Notes: generated from the sequence alone by a model not told the origin. Counted from the first letter of the stretch, positions 32,996-42,730 are shown. The stretch: DNA of 46,409 bases from Bryobacterales bacterium (GCA_028819215.1 JAPPMG010000079.1:1-46409); one strand, 5' to 3'. Numbers and translations: made by a program.

Positions 32996-35900
32996 ATGAG
33001 CAAGCCCCGATTCCAGCGCGCCAAGCCGATTGTCGATTTCGCCGCCAGCGAGCGGGAGATCAGCAAGTTCTGGGAGGAGCAACGGATCTTCGACAAGAGC
33101 CTGGAGCTCCGCGAGGGTGCCGAGCGCTTCATTTTCAATGAGGGGCCGCCCACTGCCAACGGGCTGCCCCACAACGGCCACGTGCTCACGCGCGTGTTCA
33201 AAGATGTTTTCCTGCGCTACCGGACCATGGCGGGCCGTTACGTTCCGCGCAAGGCGGGATGGGACACGCACGGGCTCCCGGTAGAGGTAGAGGTCGAGAA
33301 GGAACTCGGCATCCACGGCAAGGAGGCAATCGAGGACTACGGCGTAGAGGGCTTTATCCGCAAGTGCATGGACTCGGTGTTCCGATACACCGAGGAGTGG
33401 GAGAAGATGACCCGCCGGGTGGGCTTCTGGGTTGACCTCTCCGACGCCTACGTGACCTACCACAAGTCCTATGTGGAGAGTGTGTGGTGGGCGCTGAGCC
33501 GGCTCTTTCAGCAGGGGCTGCTGTACCGCGGCCACAAGATCGTCTGGTGGTGGCCCCAGGGCGGCACGGCGCTGTCCGCCGGCGAGGTCGGCCTCGGGTA
33601 CAAGACGGTAGAGGATCCGTCGGTCTATGTGGCGCTTCCGCTCGTGGACGATCCTTCCACGTCGCTGCTGGTCTGGACGACCACGCCCTGGACGTTGCCA
33701 GCGAACCAGTACGTCGCGGTCCGGCCGGACTACGACTATGTGAAGGTGCGGGCGGGCGACAGGGCGCTGATCCTAGCAGCGGCTCTGCGCGAGACTCTGG
33801 AGCAAAAGCTAGGCCAATCGTTGCAGGTAGAGGAATCTCTGAGCGGCGAGGCGCTGCTGGGCCTGCGCTATCACCCGCCCTTCGAACATTTCAAACAGGC
33901 TTGCTGGGACAAGGACGGCGCATTGAGCGACGGCGGACGGGAGGTTTACCTGTGGAAGGTGCTCTCTGGCGACTTTGTCACGCTCGACAGTGGAACCGGC
34001 CTCGTGCACCAAGCGCCCGCTTTCGGCGAGGTGGACTACGAGGTGCACAAGGAGACCGGCGGTCGTTATCAGGATCCGTCCGAGGTGCCCTTGCTCTGTC
34101 CGGTTCGGCCGGACGGCACGTTTGATGACGACATCACGGAAGTTGCGGGCCAGTGGGTCAAGGAGGCCGACAGAACGCTGATCCGCATGCTCCGGGACAG
34201 CGGCCATCTTGTCCACCGTGAAAACTACCGCCACGACTATCCGTTCTGCTGGCGTGCAGACGAAGATCCGCTGATCCAGTACGCGCGTCCGGCGTGGTTC
34301 GTCAAGACAACCGCCCGCAACCGGGAGGTGTTGGCGAACAACGACAGGATCAACTGGCTTCCCGAGCACATCGGGACCGGCCGATTCGGCGACTTCTTGC
34401 GCAACAACGTCGACTGGGCGTTGTCGCGGGAACGCTACTGGGGGACACCCCTGAACGTCTGGATTAACGATGTCACCGGCGCAATGGCAGTTCCAGCGTC
34501 TGCCGACGAGATCCTCGCCAAGAATCCAGCGGCGTTTGACCACTTCCACCGCGCCAAGGCTGCCGATCCGGCACTGTCCGATCACCTGATGGTCCACAAA
34601 CCCTGGATCGACGAAGTCACTTGGACGGAACCGGGAGAGGAAGGCGTCTACCGGCGTGTGCCGGAAGTCATCGACTGCTGGTTCGATTCCGGGTGCATGC
34701 CCTTCGCGCAGTTCGGCTATCCGCACGACGGGCGGCAGAAGTTCGAGTCGCGCTTCCCGGCGGACTACATCACCGAGGCCATCGACCAGACGCGCGGCTG
34801 GTTCTACTCGCAGTTGATGGTATCGACGCTGGTCTTCGATGAACAGTGCAGCAAAGATCTGGGGATCGAGCCGCCGGCCTTCCCGCATCCCTTCCGCAAT
34901 TGCATCGTGCTGGGCCACGTGGCCGACGCCACTGGCAAGAAGGAGTCGAAGTCCTTGGGCAACTACACGCCGCCGGAGGTGATCTTCGACGCCGTGGCCC
35001 AGGATTTCGCCGTGATGTCCCTATTGGACGTCCCGAAGCAGCCGGCGAAGGGCGAAGCCCTGATCTCGAGGCAGGATCTGGAGGCGCTCGATCTCAAGGC
35101 GGGCGACGAGGTTATGGTGGCGGGGTGCGATTCCCCCGGAACGTACACACATGTGAGAGTGCGGCCCGCGAAGTTCGTGCCGCGACGGTCGCTGCTGCTG
35201 TCGGCCCGCGACTTGGAATCCATCGGCGCAACGGTTGCCCGGGCGGATAAGGTCGCGCCGAACGATGTGCCCCGCTTGCCCGCGAACGAGCGTGTGACGC
35301 TTACAGCGCCAGCGCCCGCGCCCGGCGCGGACGCATTCCGCTGGTTCTTCTTGGCCGGCAACCCGCCGTGGTCTCCGACGCGCCACTCGCTGGCGAACGT
35401 TCGGATGATCCAAAAGGAGTTTCCGCTCAAGCTCAGGAACGTCTACTCCTTTTTCACGATCTACGCCGAGATCGACGGCTTCGACCCCAGCACGATGCTG
35501 GGCCGCACGGCTGCGGAACGAGCCCTGCTAGACCGCTGGATCCTGTCTGAGCTCGACATCTTGGCGGGCCGGGTGCGGGAGAACATGGATGCCTTCCTCG
35601 CGTACGAAGCGGCTGCCGAGCTGGGTAAGTTCGTCGACGCGCTATCGAACTGGTACGTGCGTCGAAGCCGCCAGCGCTTTTGGAAGGGCGAGTTCGACGC
35701 TGACAAATCGGATGCGTACGCGACGCTCTATGAGTGCTTGGTAAGCGTCGCCAAGCTCAGCGCCGCCTTCACGCCGTTCATGGCGGAAGAGATCTACCAA
35801 AACATCGTGCGAGGGGCGGGCGTCGAAGCACGGGAGAGCGTTCACTTGTGCGACCTGCCCATCAGCTTGGGTCGTGTCGATCAGAGCCTCTCCGAAGAGA

Positions 35901-36637
35901 TGGCCGCCGTGCGCGGAATCGTCTCGCTGGGCCTGAGAGTGCGGACGGACCACCAGCTGAAGGTACGCCAGCCTCTGCGCAGGGCGGAGGTCGTGATCGC
36001 TGATCCAGATCTGCGCGAGCGCGTCAAGCCGTACTCCGCCTTGGTGGAGGATGAGCTGAACGTCCAAGAGGCCGCCTTTGTGGACGGCGAGCAAGCCCAT
36101 GTCAGGTACGTGGTCAAGCCAAACTTCCGGAGGCTGGGCCCGAGGCTAGGACCGAAGATGAAGCAGGCCAAGCGGATTTTCGAGGAGCTTGACGCCGCCA
36201 AGCTGCGGGCGAGCCTGCTTGCCGACGGGACGACTAGCATCGACTTTGATGGCGAGGATCTAGTCCTGGACAGCGAGGATGTCCAAGTGAGCGTCGAGGC
36301 TGAGGAGAGCTTCGCCGCCGCAGGGGACTCGACGATGGTTGCGGTGCTGAGCACCGAACTTGACGAAGAGCTGCTCGATGAAGGCTTCTATCGCGAGCTC
36401 CTGCATCGCGTGCAGAACCTGCGCAAGACCGCGGATATCGAGTACACGCGGCGCATCGGACTCTTCGTGGAGGGATCGGACCGGACGGCCCGGATCGTAG
36501 CCCAGTACCGCGAGCACCTGATGGCGGAGACTCTGTGCACGAAGCTGGCCGAATCGCCGATAAGGGAGGCGGACGCTGTCACCGAGGCATTCCAGATCGA
36601 TGGCGAGCAGATCCGACTGGAGATGCTGCCGCTGTGA
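32996..36637 (+). CDS. ileS: Isoleucyl-tRNA synthetase, eukaryotic-like (IleS2) type with an insertion
   Basis: This 1213-residue class I synthetase charges tRNA-Ile. The HIGH motif is H59-N-G-H62 in PTANGLPHNGHVL and the KMSKS motif is KKESKS (648-653). WTTTPWTLPANQ marks the editing domain and NPPWSPTRHS the region after the catalytic core. The C-terminal zinc-binding cysteines of the ordinary bacterial type are absent, placing it in the mupirocin-insensitive IleS2 clade by family knowledge. About 105 extra residues (roughly 670-778) sit between KMSKS and DAFRWFFL, explaining its length over the usual ~1050. rlmN follows after 36 bases. Confidence 0.95.
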   Translation: MSKPRFQRAKPIVDFAASEREISKFWEEQRIFDKSLELREGAERFIFNEGPPTANGLPHNGHVLTRVFKDVFLRYRTMAGRYVPRKAGWDTHGLPVEVEVEKELGIHGKEAIEDYGVEGFIRKCMDSVFRYTEEWEKMTRRVGFWVDLSDAYVTYHKSYVESVWWALSRLFQQGLLYRGHKIVWWWPQGGTALSAGEVGLGYKTVEDPSVYVALPLVDDPSTSLLVWTTTPWTLPANQYVAVRPDYDYVKVRAGDRALILAAALRETLEQKLGQSLQVEESLSGEALLGLRYHPPFEHFKQACWDKDGALSDGGREVYLWKVLSGDFVTLDSGTGLVHQAPAFGEVDYEVHKETGGRYQDPSEVPLLCPVRPDGTFDDDITEVAGQWVKEADRTLIRMLRDSGHLVHRENYRHDYPFCWRADEDPLIQYARPAWFVKTTARNREVLANNDRINWLPEHIGTGRFGDFLRNNVDWALSRERYWGTPLNVWINDVTGAMAVPASADEILAKNPAAFDHFHRAKAADPALSDHLMVHKPWIDEVTWTEPGEEGVYRRVPEVIDCWFDSGCMPFAQFGYPHDGRQKFESRFPADYITEAIDQTRGWFYSQLMVSTLVFDEQCSKDLGIEPPAFPHPFRNCIVLGHVADATGKKESKSLGNYTPPEVIFDAVAQDFAVMSLLDVPKQPAKGEALISRQDLEALDLKAGDEVMVAGCDSPGTYTHVRVRPAKFVPRRSLLLSARDLESIGATVARADKVAPNDVPRLPANERVTLTAPAPAPGADAFRWFFLAGNPPWSPTRHSLANVRMIQKEFPLKLRNVYSFFTIYAEIDGFDPSTMLGRTAAERALLDRWILSELDILAGRVRENMDAFLAYEAAAELGKFVDALSNWYVRRSRQRFWKGEFDADKSDAYATLYECLVSVAKLSAAFTPFMAEEIYQNIVRGAGVEARESVHLCDLPISLGRVDQSLSEEMAAVRGIVSLGLRVRTDHQLKVRQPLRRAEVVIADPDLRERVKPYSALVEDELNVQEAAFVDGEQAHVRYVVKPNFRRLGPRLGPKMKQAKRIFEELDAAKLRASLLADGTTSIDFDGEDLVLDSEDVQVSVEAEESFAAAGDSTMVAVLSTELDEELLDEGFYRELLHRVQNLRKTADIEYTRRIGLFVEGSDRTARIVAQYREHLMAETLCTKLAESPIREADAVTEAFQIDGEQIRLEMLPL

Positions 36638-36673
36638 TGGCGGGTGGGCAAATCCAAGCAGGCGCGATGAACC

Positions 36674-37744
36674 GTGGAAGCACCGACGCAGACACCGTTG
36701 GTTGGGCGGGACTTTGACGAACTCGCCGATCTGATTCAATCGATCGGCGAAGCCCCGTACCGGGCCCGTCAGATCTACCAAGGCCTGTACCGCGATCAGG
36801 TCGGGACGGTTTCTGCGATCTCAACGCTGCCCTTGAGCTTGCGAGAAGCCCTTGAGCGGGATCATGGCAGCGGACAGCCCGCGATCCATTCCCGTTTCGT
36901 CTCGGTCGATGGCACCGTGCGCTACCTCCTGCGCCTAGCGGACGAACGCACCGTCGAAGCGGTCTTCATCCCCGAATCCGAGCGTGACACGCTTTGCATT
37001 TCCAGCCAAGTCGGCTGCGCGGTCGACTGCAAGTTCTGCCTCACGGCGCTGATGGGACTGGAACGCAACCTGACCGCAGGGGAGATCGTCGGGCAGGTGC
37101 TGGCCATATCGATGGATCAGGGACTCGACGCCAAGCGCAGGCCGATCAATGTCGTGATGATGGGCATGGGCGAGCCGCTGCTCAACCTCGACTCGGTGAT
37201 GAAGGCCACGCGGCTGCTGGCAGACCCGGATGGCGTGGGAATTCCGCAGCGCAGGATCACGGTCTCGACGGCGGGCATCGTGCCCAAGATCGCGGAGTTT
37301 GGAAGCTATCCGGTGCGAGGCAAGCTCGCAATCTCATTGAACGCATCCAATCAGCAGCAACGCTTGGAAGTCATGCCGTTGACCGCCAAGTATCGATTGG
37401 AGGACCTGCTGCAGGCGTGCCACGAATACCCGCTGCGGCCGTGGGAGAAGCTCACTTTCGAGTACGTACTGCTGCGGGACGTCAACGATTCTGACGACGA
37501 TGCGCGGCGCCTCGTGGGCTTGGTGGCAGGACTGAAGTGCTCAGTCAACCTGATCGCGCTCAATCCCGGCGAGGGCATCCCTTACGAGACTCCAGAGGAT
37601 AGGCGCGTGCGGGCCTTTCGGGCGGTCTTGCATCCGCGTATTCCCTGCTTTGTGCGCAGACCGCGAGGACGCGACATCTTCGCCGCTTGCGGGCAGCTGC
37701 GCCGGACCAGCGAAGCGGCAGCGGATCAGGTCCCGACAGCGTAG
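36674..37744 (+). CDS. rlmN: RlmN-type 23S rRNA/tRNA adenine-C2 methyltransferase
   Basis: This radical SAM methyltransferase modifies A2503 of 23S rRNA and some tRNAs. The cluster motif is C115-A-V-D-C119-K-F-C122. The two catalytic cysteines are Cys108 in TLCISSQ and Cys339 in FAACGQL, both present. MGMGEPLLN and ISLNASN are further family motifs. The 356-residue length is normal. The start is a GTG at 36674 with a weak ribosome site, 36 bases after ileS, so both translation genes are probably co-transcribed. Cfr, the resistance relative, is less likely by overall pattern. Confidence 0.95.
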   Translation: MEAPTQTPLVGRDFDELADLIQSIGEAPYRARQIYQGLYRDQVGTVSAISTLPLSLREALERDHGSGQPAIHSRFVSVDGTVRYLLRLADERTVEAVFIPESERDTLCISSQVGCAVDCKFCLTALMGLERNLTAGEIVGQVLAISMDQGLDAKRRPINVVMMGMGEPLLNLDSVMKATRLLADPDGVGIPQRRITVSTAGIVPKIAEFGSYPVRGKLAISLNASNQQQRLEVMPLTAKYRLEDLLQACHEYPLRPWEKLTFEYVLLRDVNDSDDDARRLVGLVAGLKCSVNLIALNPGEGIPYETPEDRRVRAFRAVLHPRIPCFVRRPRGRDIFAACGQLRRTSEAAADQVPTA

Positions 37745-37841
37745 ACAGCGCCGCAGCTCGTGGCTCGCCACGAGCGTGATGTACGGAGCGAGGCCTGGGC
37801 ACTAACGGATTCGGTATTCAGGCGCACTCAAGGCGCGTTCG

Positions 37842-37847
37842 TATAAT
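37842..37847 (+). promoter_or_regulatory. Consensus -10 box giving a likely leaderless transcript
   Basis: TATAAT lies only six bases before the ATG at 37854, so the expected start of transcription falls on the start codon. There is no ribosome site between them. The -35 region is weak (TTCAGG, 19-base spacer). Confidence 0.45.
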
Positions 37848-37853
37848 CGCGAT

Positions 37854-38852
37854 ATGGCAATTCAAACCACCGTCGTGGGCAGCTACCCGATCCCGCTCTG
37901 GCTGTACGGAGACAGCTCGAAGGGTACGCTGCGCGACGCGGTGTCAGTCGTCTTGCATACGCAAGAGCGGATCGGCATCGACGTGGTGGCCGATGGCGAA
38001 CTGAACCGTTTCGACCCCTCACACCCCGAAACGAACGGGATGATCGACTACTTCGTGAGCCAGTTCTCTGGCGTTCGCACCAAGTACTCGATCAGCGATC
38101 TGGATATGTTCCAAGCCGACGCTGGAATGGCGTTTCGGACGGCCCCTGCGGGGGTCGTTACCGAGCAGATCGGCGAGGGTACGCTCAACCTACCGGCCGA
38201 CTACGAATTCGTGCGGGATCTTGCGACCAAGCCGTTGAAGTTCACCTGCACGGGACCGCACATGCTCACCAAGACTCTGACCGATCGCCACTACGGAAGT
38301 CGCGAGGAGCTTTGCATGGCGGTCGCGGGCGTCCTGCGCTCGCAGCTGGAGCGAATTCCGGCCGAGGTCATCCAGCTCGACGAGGCGAATATCACCGGCC
38401 ACCCGGAGGAGTCCGAGTGGGCCGCGGCCGCGCTCAATCATGTACTGGATGGAGTTGGGGGGCGCAAGGGAGTGCATCTGTGCTTCGGCAACTACGGAGG
38501 ACAGCAGATTCAATCCGGTATTTGGAACGACCTGCTGCCCTACCTCAACGCCCTGCACTGTGACTTCTTCCTTCTGGAATTCGCTAGGCGAGGGTACGAC
38601 GAACTCCACGTCCTGAAGGATCTCAACCCGTCAGCCGGGCTCGGACTCAGCGTCAGTGACATCAAGGACAACGAGGTCGAGAGCCCGGATCTGATCGCTT
38701 CGCGCATCGAGCAGGCTGCCAAGACTCTGGGAGAGGAACGCATCCATTTCGTCAATCCGGACTGCGGGCTCTGGATGCTCTCCCGCAGTGTTGCGGATCG
38801 CAAGATGCAGGCTCTCGTGGCCGGCCGGAACCTGTATCAGGGCTCGCACTGA
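37854..38852 (+). CDS. MetE C-terminal-like cobalamin-independent methyltransferase
   Basis: This 332-residue protein corresponds to the catalytic C-terminal half of MetE. Zinc ligands are His208 and Cys210 in VHLCFGNY, Glu242 in LLEFAR, and Cys304 in NPDCGLW. Asp176 in IQLDEANI matches the conserved substrate-binding aspartate. The N-terminal half of full-length MetE is missing, as in archaeal-type and stand-alone versions that use other methyl donors. It probably transfers a methyl group to a thiol such as homocysteine; the donor is unknown. The ATG is supported by the family start TTVVGSYPIP. The gene appears to be transcribed on its own. Confidence 0.88.
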   Translation: MAIQTTVVGSYPIPLWLYGDSSKGTLRDAVSVVLHTQERIGIDVVADGELNRFDPSHPETNGMIDYFVSQFSGVRTKYSISDLDMFQADAGMAFRTAPAGVVTEQIGEGTLNLPADYEFVRDLATKPLKFTCTGPHMLTKTLTDRHYGSREELCMAVAGVLRSQLERIPAEVIQLDEANITGHPEESEWAAAALNHVLDGVGGRKGVHLCFGNYGGQQIQSGIWNDLLPYLNALHCDFFLLEFARRGYDELHVLKDLNPSAGLGLSVSDIKDNEVESPDLIASRIEQAAKTLGEERIHFVNPDCGLWMLSRSVADRKMQALVAGRNLYQGSH

Positions 38853-39184
38853 GAGCAGCTAAACGATCACTGCTCGGACACCCTCAACGCAGTACCCAGT
38901 TTCTGCATAGACGGAAGGGGTGCGAATCGGGCTGCGCAAGTTGATGCTGGAGCCGGTGGAGTAGTTGCGAGCGGGGTTGCAGCCGTATCGGGGCTCCACG
39001 CATAGTTTCCCGCAGCTATCGCCAAGCAGACCCTATTGAGACCGTTGCAATGGGACGCTTCTGCGGTTTCGCCATCGAGCAGCCAACGAAGAGGCGGCAG
39101 AGGACTCGATCAATCCGGCCCCACCACCAACGTCGCCCTCTCGACGGCATCGGGCCGATGACGTGTCAAGGAATCGGCAGAACC
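38853..39184. other. Intergenic region without a recognised gene
   Basis: This is part of an 839-base gap between the MetE-like gene and the nucleotidyltransferase gene. I see no convincing gene here; the open frames lack family features and ribosome sites. The last about 25 bases (from GTGTCAAGGAATCGG) resemble the end of the 72-base repeat unit that follows, in degraded form. Confidence 0.5.
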
Positions 39185-39339
39185 TTGACATGTCGCTGCT
39201 AACGTGTAAAGACCATTGACAGGTCAGGCTCCCAATAGAAAGAAATCGCCAAAAGCTTGACACGACGTCGCTGATACATAAAGACGGTTTACATGTCAGG
39301 CTCGTCATGGAAAGAAATCGGGGAGAACTTGACACGTCA
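39185..39339. repeat. 72-base tandem repeat with TTGACA-N-GTCA elements
   Basis: Two full units, 39185-39256 and 39257-39328, match at about 50 of 72 positions, and a third begins at 39329. Each contains TTGACA-N-GTC-like elements at offsets 0 and 31 (39185, 39216, 39257, 39288, 39329). Shared blocks are GTCAGGCTC and AAAGAAATCG. The half-spacings alternate at 31 and 41 bases. Some elements approach the palindrome TGACATGTCA or TGACACGTCA. Confidence 0.7.
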
Positions 39340-39503
39340 GAGGCGAAGTGGGGGTTTCCCGACCCACAACCGCCCGCTACCTCGAAGTTCTGACCAAGGA
39401 GGGCTTCCTCAGCAAGAGATCTGCGGGCAGGGCGCACTACTACGTCAATACTCGGTTGGTGGACCTCTTCTCCGAGGCGCACACGAGCACCAACTGGCAA
39501 TAG
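39333..39503 (+). pseudogene. C-terminal fragment of a Fic-family protein (winged-helix part)
   Basis: In this frame the sequence reads VSRPTTARYLEVLTKEGFLS, then GRAHYYVNTRLVDLF, ending at a TAG. This matches the C-terminal winged helix of large Fic-family proteins (typically VSRPTA.KYL..L...G.L......R...Y.N). A stop lies directly upstream (39330-39332), and no Fic core motif (HPFxxGNGR) is visible in the preceding bases. It therefore looks like a relic truncated by deletion or by the repeat array next to it. No start codon with a ribosome site supports an independent gene. Confidence 0.55.
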
Positions 39504-39691
39504 TCGTAAGTCCGAGCATTGCAGAGCTGCTCTTGCTGCTTACGTCACCCGGGAACCGCGCAGGTTCCTGTTCGCGACCAACCAAACACCGTCCCTGGCT
39601 CTCAGACACTCGGGCAAATCGGCACTCCCGCATTCGCTACGATTAGGGTCAGGGCGCGCTCGAATTCCAGCCGCCTGTCGCGGATAGCTTG

Positions 39692-40405
39692 ATGCAAGCG
39701 GTAGTTCTCGCAGCGGGCCGGGGCACGCGCATGAAGGCCCTGACCGCCGACTGCCCCAAGCCGATGCTGCCGCTGGCTGGCCGTCCCATGCTGGCCCATC
39801 AGCTGGACCGCTTCGCAGGCGCCGGCGTTGACGAAGCCTGTATCGTGATCGGCTACAAGGGCGAGATGATCCGCGAGTACTTCGCGGGCAACCCGCCTGC
39901 GGGCATCAAGCTGAGCTACGTCGTCCAGGACGAGCCGAACGGTACCGGAAGCGCAGCTCTTCTCGCCAAGGACTTCGTCGGCGACGGTCCATTCTTGCTC
40001 ACGTTCGGAGACATCATCGTCGATTCGCAGGTCTACACCGAGCTGATCGAACGCGGATCCGGCGCGGAGATGGTCTTGGCACTGACCCATGTTGACGACC
40101 CCTACAGGGGAGGAGCGGTATATGTGGAAGCGGAGCGTGTCGTGAGGATCGTGGAGAAGCCCCCGAAAGGCACATCGACCACTAATTTTTTGTGTGCCGG
40201 GGTCTACCTATTCCATGACCGCATCTTCGAGACCTTGGCCGGGTTGGGCCTGTCGGCTCGAGGCGAATACGACCTCACGGATGCGATTTCCGAGACCGTG
40301 AACTCGGGGAAGACTGTGCGTTTCTTCGAAGTGCCCGGCTTCTGGCGCGACGTGGGCCGGCCCGAGGACCTCGAACCAGCTAGCCGCCACGTGAGTCAAC
40401 CATGA
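39692..40405 (+). CDS. Sugar-phosphate nucleotidyltransferase
   Basis: This 237-residue nucleotidyltransferase joins a nucleoside triphosphate to a sugar 1-phosphate. The N-terminal VVLAAGRGTRMKALTADCPK holds the nucleotide-binding signature and LTFGDIIVD the metal-binding Asp. VEKPPKG, the NFLCAGVYLF strand and PGFWRDVGRPEDL complete the family pattern. It is close in size and motifs to heptose- or muramic-acid-type and glucose-1-phosphate transferases; the sugar cannot be named. The ATG at 39692 is preferred to the TTG one codon earlier. It overlaps the next gene by four bases (ATGA), so the pair is translationally coupled. Confidence 0.9.
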   Translation: MQAVVLAAGRGTRMKALTADCPKPMLPLAGRPMLAHQLDRFAGAGVDEACIVIGYKGEMIREYFAGNPPAGIKLSYVVQDEPNGTGSAALLAKDFVGDGPFLLTFGDIIVDSQVYTELIERGSGAEMVLALTHVDDPYRGGAVYVEAERVVRIVEKPPKGTSTTNFLCAGVYLFHDRIFETLAGLGLSARGEYDLTDAISETVNSGKTVRFFEVPGFWRDVGRPEDLEPASRHVSQP

Positions 40406-42633
40406 GCGCAGCCCCTGAAAACCTCCTTGCCCGAGCGAGGCAAGGCGTCGAGCCAATCGACCTGCCCGAGGAGATCAAGCGCTCGGCTCTGGAGAATTTC
40501 GAGGACTGGCTCGGAACGGACAAACTCGCTGGGTTGGTTCCGCGCAGTGACTACAGCGGGATCCTGCGCTGGATGGTCGAAGCGGAAAAGTTCGACCTTC
40601 TGATCGACAGCTTCTACCAAATGATCCCCTTCGGAACCGGGGGCCGGCGCGGTCCCGTCGGAGTGGGTCCGAACCGCATCAACCCCTACACGATCGCCTC
40701 GTCGATGCAAGGCCACGTCGAATATCTCCGCCAGCGCTTCGGCGAGGCCGAGAGGCTGAAGGTCGTTATCGCGAACGATGTGCGCGCCTTCCATGACCTC
40801 CGGGGGACTTACCCCGACGACTTGGAGAACCCATTGCTGGGGTTGAGCTCCAAGGACTTTGCACGCATCGCCGCTACGGTTTACTCCTCGGCCGGGGTCG
40901 AGGTCTATGCCCTGCCCTCGAGCGATGGGGGCTACATTTCTACGCCCGAACTGTCCTTCCTAATCCGCTGGGTCGGCGCCCAGGGTGGGATCAACGTCAG
41001 CGCGTCGCACAACCATCCCGACGACAACGGCAGCAAGTTCTACAACGCCGAGGGCGGCCAGGAGATCCCCCCTGACGATGAGAGACTGGCTGGCATCGTC
41101 GAGCGCGTCAAGGAGATCAACATCCCCGCAGAGGCTGCAGCCCGCAACTCTCACCTGATCCACGCGATTCCTCCAGAAGCGAGGCAGGCGTTCATTGACA
41201 TGAACCTTGCGTTGCGCTTGCGGAAGCCTGGGGGTGCGGGAAAGTTTGTCTTTACTAGCCTGCACGGCACTGGCGTCGATACGGTTGGGCGTTGCCTAGA
41301 GGAAATGGGCTACGCCAAAGGGCGTCAGCTCTTCTACGTCGATCAACAGTGCGAGATCCGCAGCGACTTCAAGCACGTCACATTCCGCAGTCCAAACCCG
41401 GAAGTGCCGGAGTCTTTGCAGATGGGCATTGAGTTGGCTGGCAAAGTCGGCGGCGACTTGCTCTTGGCGACCGATCCTGATGCAGATCGCCTAGGTGGAG
41501 CGACGCGCAACGGAGATGGCTACGCCTTTCTCACCGGCAACGAGTTCGCCGCGATTCTAGCCCGGTACAGGCTGGACGCGCTCGAAGCCTCAGGACGCCT
41601 TCCCAAGCGACCCTTGGGCATCAAGACCGAAGTCACCACCGACCTGATACGGCGGCTCATTGAATCGCGAAACGGTGTGGTGGTCGGCGATCTGCTGGTG
41701 GGATTCAAGTACGTTGCCGCAGTGTTGGGATCGCTTGAACGTACCGAGCAATACCGCGACATTCGGGCATCGTTGGACGATTTTGTCCTCGCCGCTGAAG
41801 AAAGCCATGGCTTCATGCTCACGCCCGAAGTTCGCGACAAGGACGCCGCCGGCGCGGCGGTGGTGCTGGCCGAGCTGACCTCGGAACTGGCGGAGCGGGG
41901 TGAGACGGTGTACGACTACCTGGTTGACACCTACAAGCGATACGGCTACCACGCCAACACCGTGCGGTCGACCGTGATGCAGGGTGCCAGCGGCTCAGCC
42001 AACATCCGCAAGATCCAGCAGCTGCTGCGCAGCGATCCACCCAAAGAGATCGGTGGGCGTGGGGTCGTGAGCGTCAACGACTACTGGGACGAGGTTAAGT
42101 ATGGACCGTTCCTGTCGCTGACCGACCGAAGTTCGCGCAACCTGATCAGCTATAGCGTGGAGGGGGGCATCAAGGCAACGATCCGCCCGTCTGGCACTGA
42201 GCCAAAGAACAAGCTCTATCTCGAATTGGCGGCCGCACCGCTAGGGCCCGACGCCTCACTCGCCGAGTTCAGCGAACACCGGCAAGCGGTAGATCGGGAG
42301 GTGAAGGAGTTTTCGAACAAGTTCCTTGCCCAGATGCTTGCTCTGATCGGCGTGTCAGTGCCGGAGTACGCATTCGAGATTTCCGATCTCGTGCCGCTGC
42401 AATACAAGGTGGACTTCTGCGACCGGTTCTTGCCGGAGTTTCGGAAGCGCGCCGAGGCGGTCGCGGAGAACTCCGCTTCGGAACGGGAGCTCAGCACGTG
42501 GGTCGACGAAACCTTGCGGCCGTACGGGCCAGATGCCCGGATCTTGGTGCGACGAGCCTTCGAGGCATATGCCGCGACATGTCCCGAGTCCGATATAGTC
42601 GCGGTGCAGCGACGCGTGTTCGCCGACTCGTAG
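40402..42633 (+). CDS. Phosphohexomutase (phosphoglucomutase/phosphomannomutase family)
   Basis: This is a 743-residue alpha-D-phosphohexomutase. The phosphoserine loop is SASHNHPDDNGSK, with Ser202 as the phosphorylated residue. The metal loop is D358-P-D-A-D-R. The sugar-binding loop is EESHG, and the phosphate loop is RPSGTEPKNKLY in the C-terminal domain. It is much longer than ordinary 460-580-residue enzymes: an N-terminal extension of about 65 residues and a roughly 130-residue helical C-terminal extension lie outside the four domains. It overlaps the nucleotidyltransferase gene by four bases, so the pair probably makes an activated sugar. Confidence 0.92.
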   Translation: MSAAPENLLARARQGVEPIDLPEEIKRSALENFEDWLGTDKLAGLVPRSDYSGILRWMVEAEKFDLLIDSFYQMIPFGTGGRRGPVGVGPNRINPYTIASSMQGHVEYLRQRFGEAERLKVVIANDVRAFHDLRGTYPDDLENPLLGLSSKDFARIAATVYSSAGVEVYALPSSDGGYISTPELSFLIRWVGAQGGINVSASHNHPDDNGSKFYNAEGGQEIPPDDERLAGIVERVKEINIPAEAAARNSHLIHAIPPEARQAFIDMNLALRLRKPGGAGKFVFTSLHGTGVDTVGRCLEEMGYAKGRQLFYVDQQCEIRSDFKHVTFRSPNPEVPESLQMGIELAGKVGGDLLLATDPDADRLGGATRNGDGYAFLTGNEFAAILARYRLDALEASGRLPKRPLGIKTEVTTDLIRRLIESRNGVVVGDLLVGFKYVAAVLGSLERTEQYRDIRASLDDFVLAAEESHGFMLTPEVRDKDAAGAAVVLAELTSELAERGETVYDYLVDTYKRYGYHANTVRSTVMQGASGSANIRKIQQLLRSDPPKEIGGRGVVSVNDYWDEVKYGPFLSLTDRSSRNLISYSVEGGIKATIRPSGTEPKNKLYLELAAAPLGPDASLAEFSEHRQAVDREVKEFSNKFLAQMLALIGVSVPEYAFEISDLVPLQYKVDFCDRFLPEFRKRAEAVAENSASERELSTWVDETLRPYGPDARILVRRAFEAYAATCPESDIVAVQRRVFADS

Positions 42634-42730
42634 CGGGTCGCGACGACAGCAAGAACGGACAGGGCACTGGCCTCAGGGAGATGGCTACAATGAGTGAGCG
42701 GGCGAGAGACCTCACCCGACCCTCGCTGCG

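Noticed and set aside
39185..39339. CRISPR array or origin iterons
   Set aside because: The two units match at only about 69% and run end to end without spacers. No replication initiator or DnaA-box cluster is nearby.
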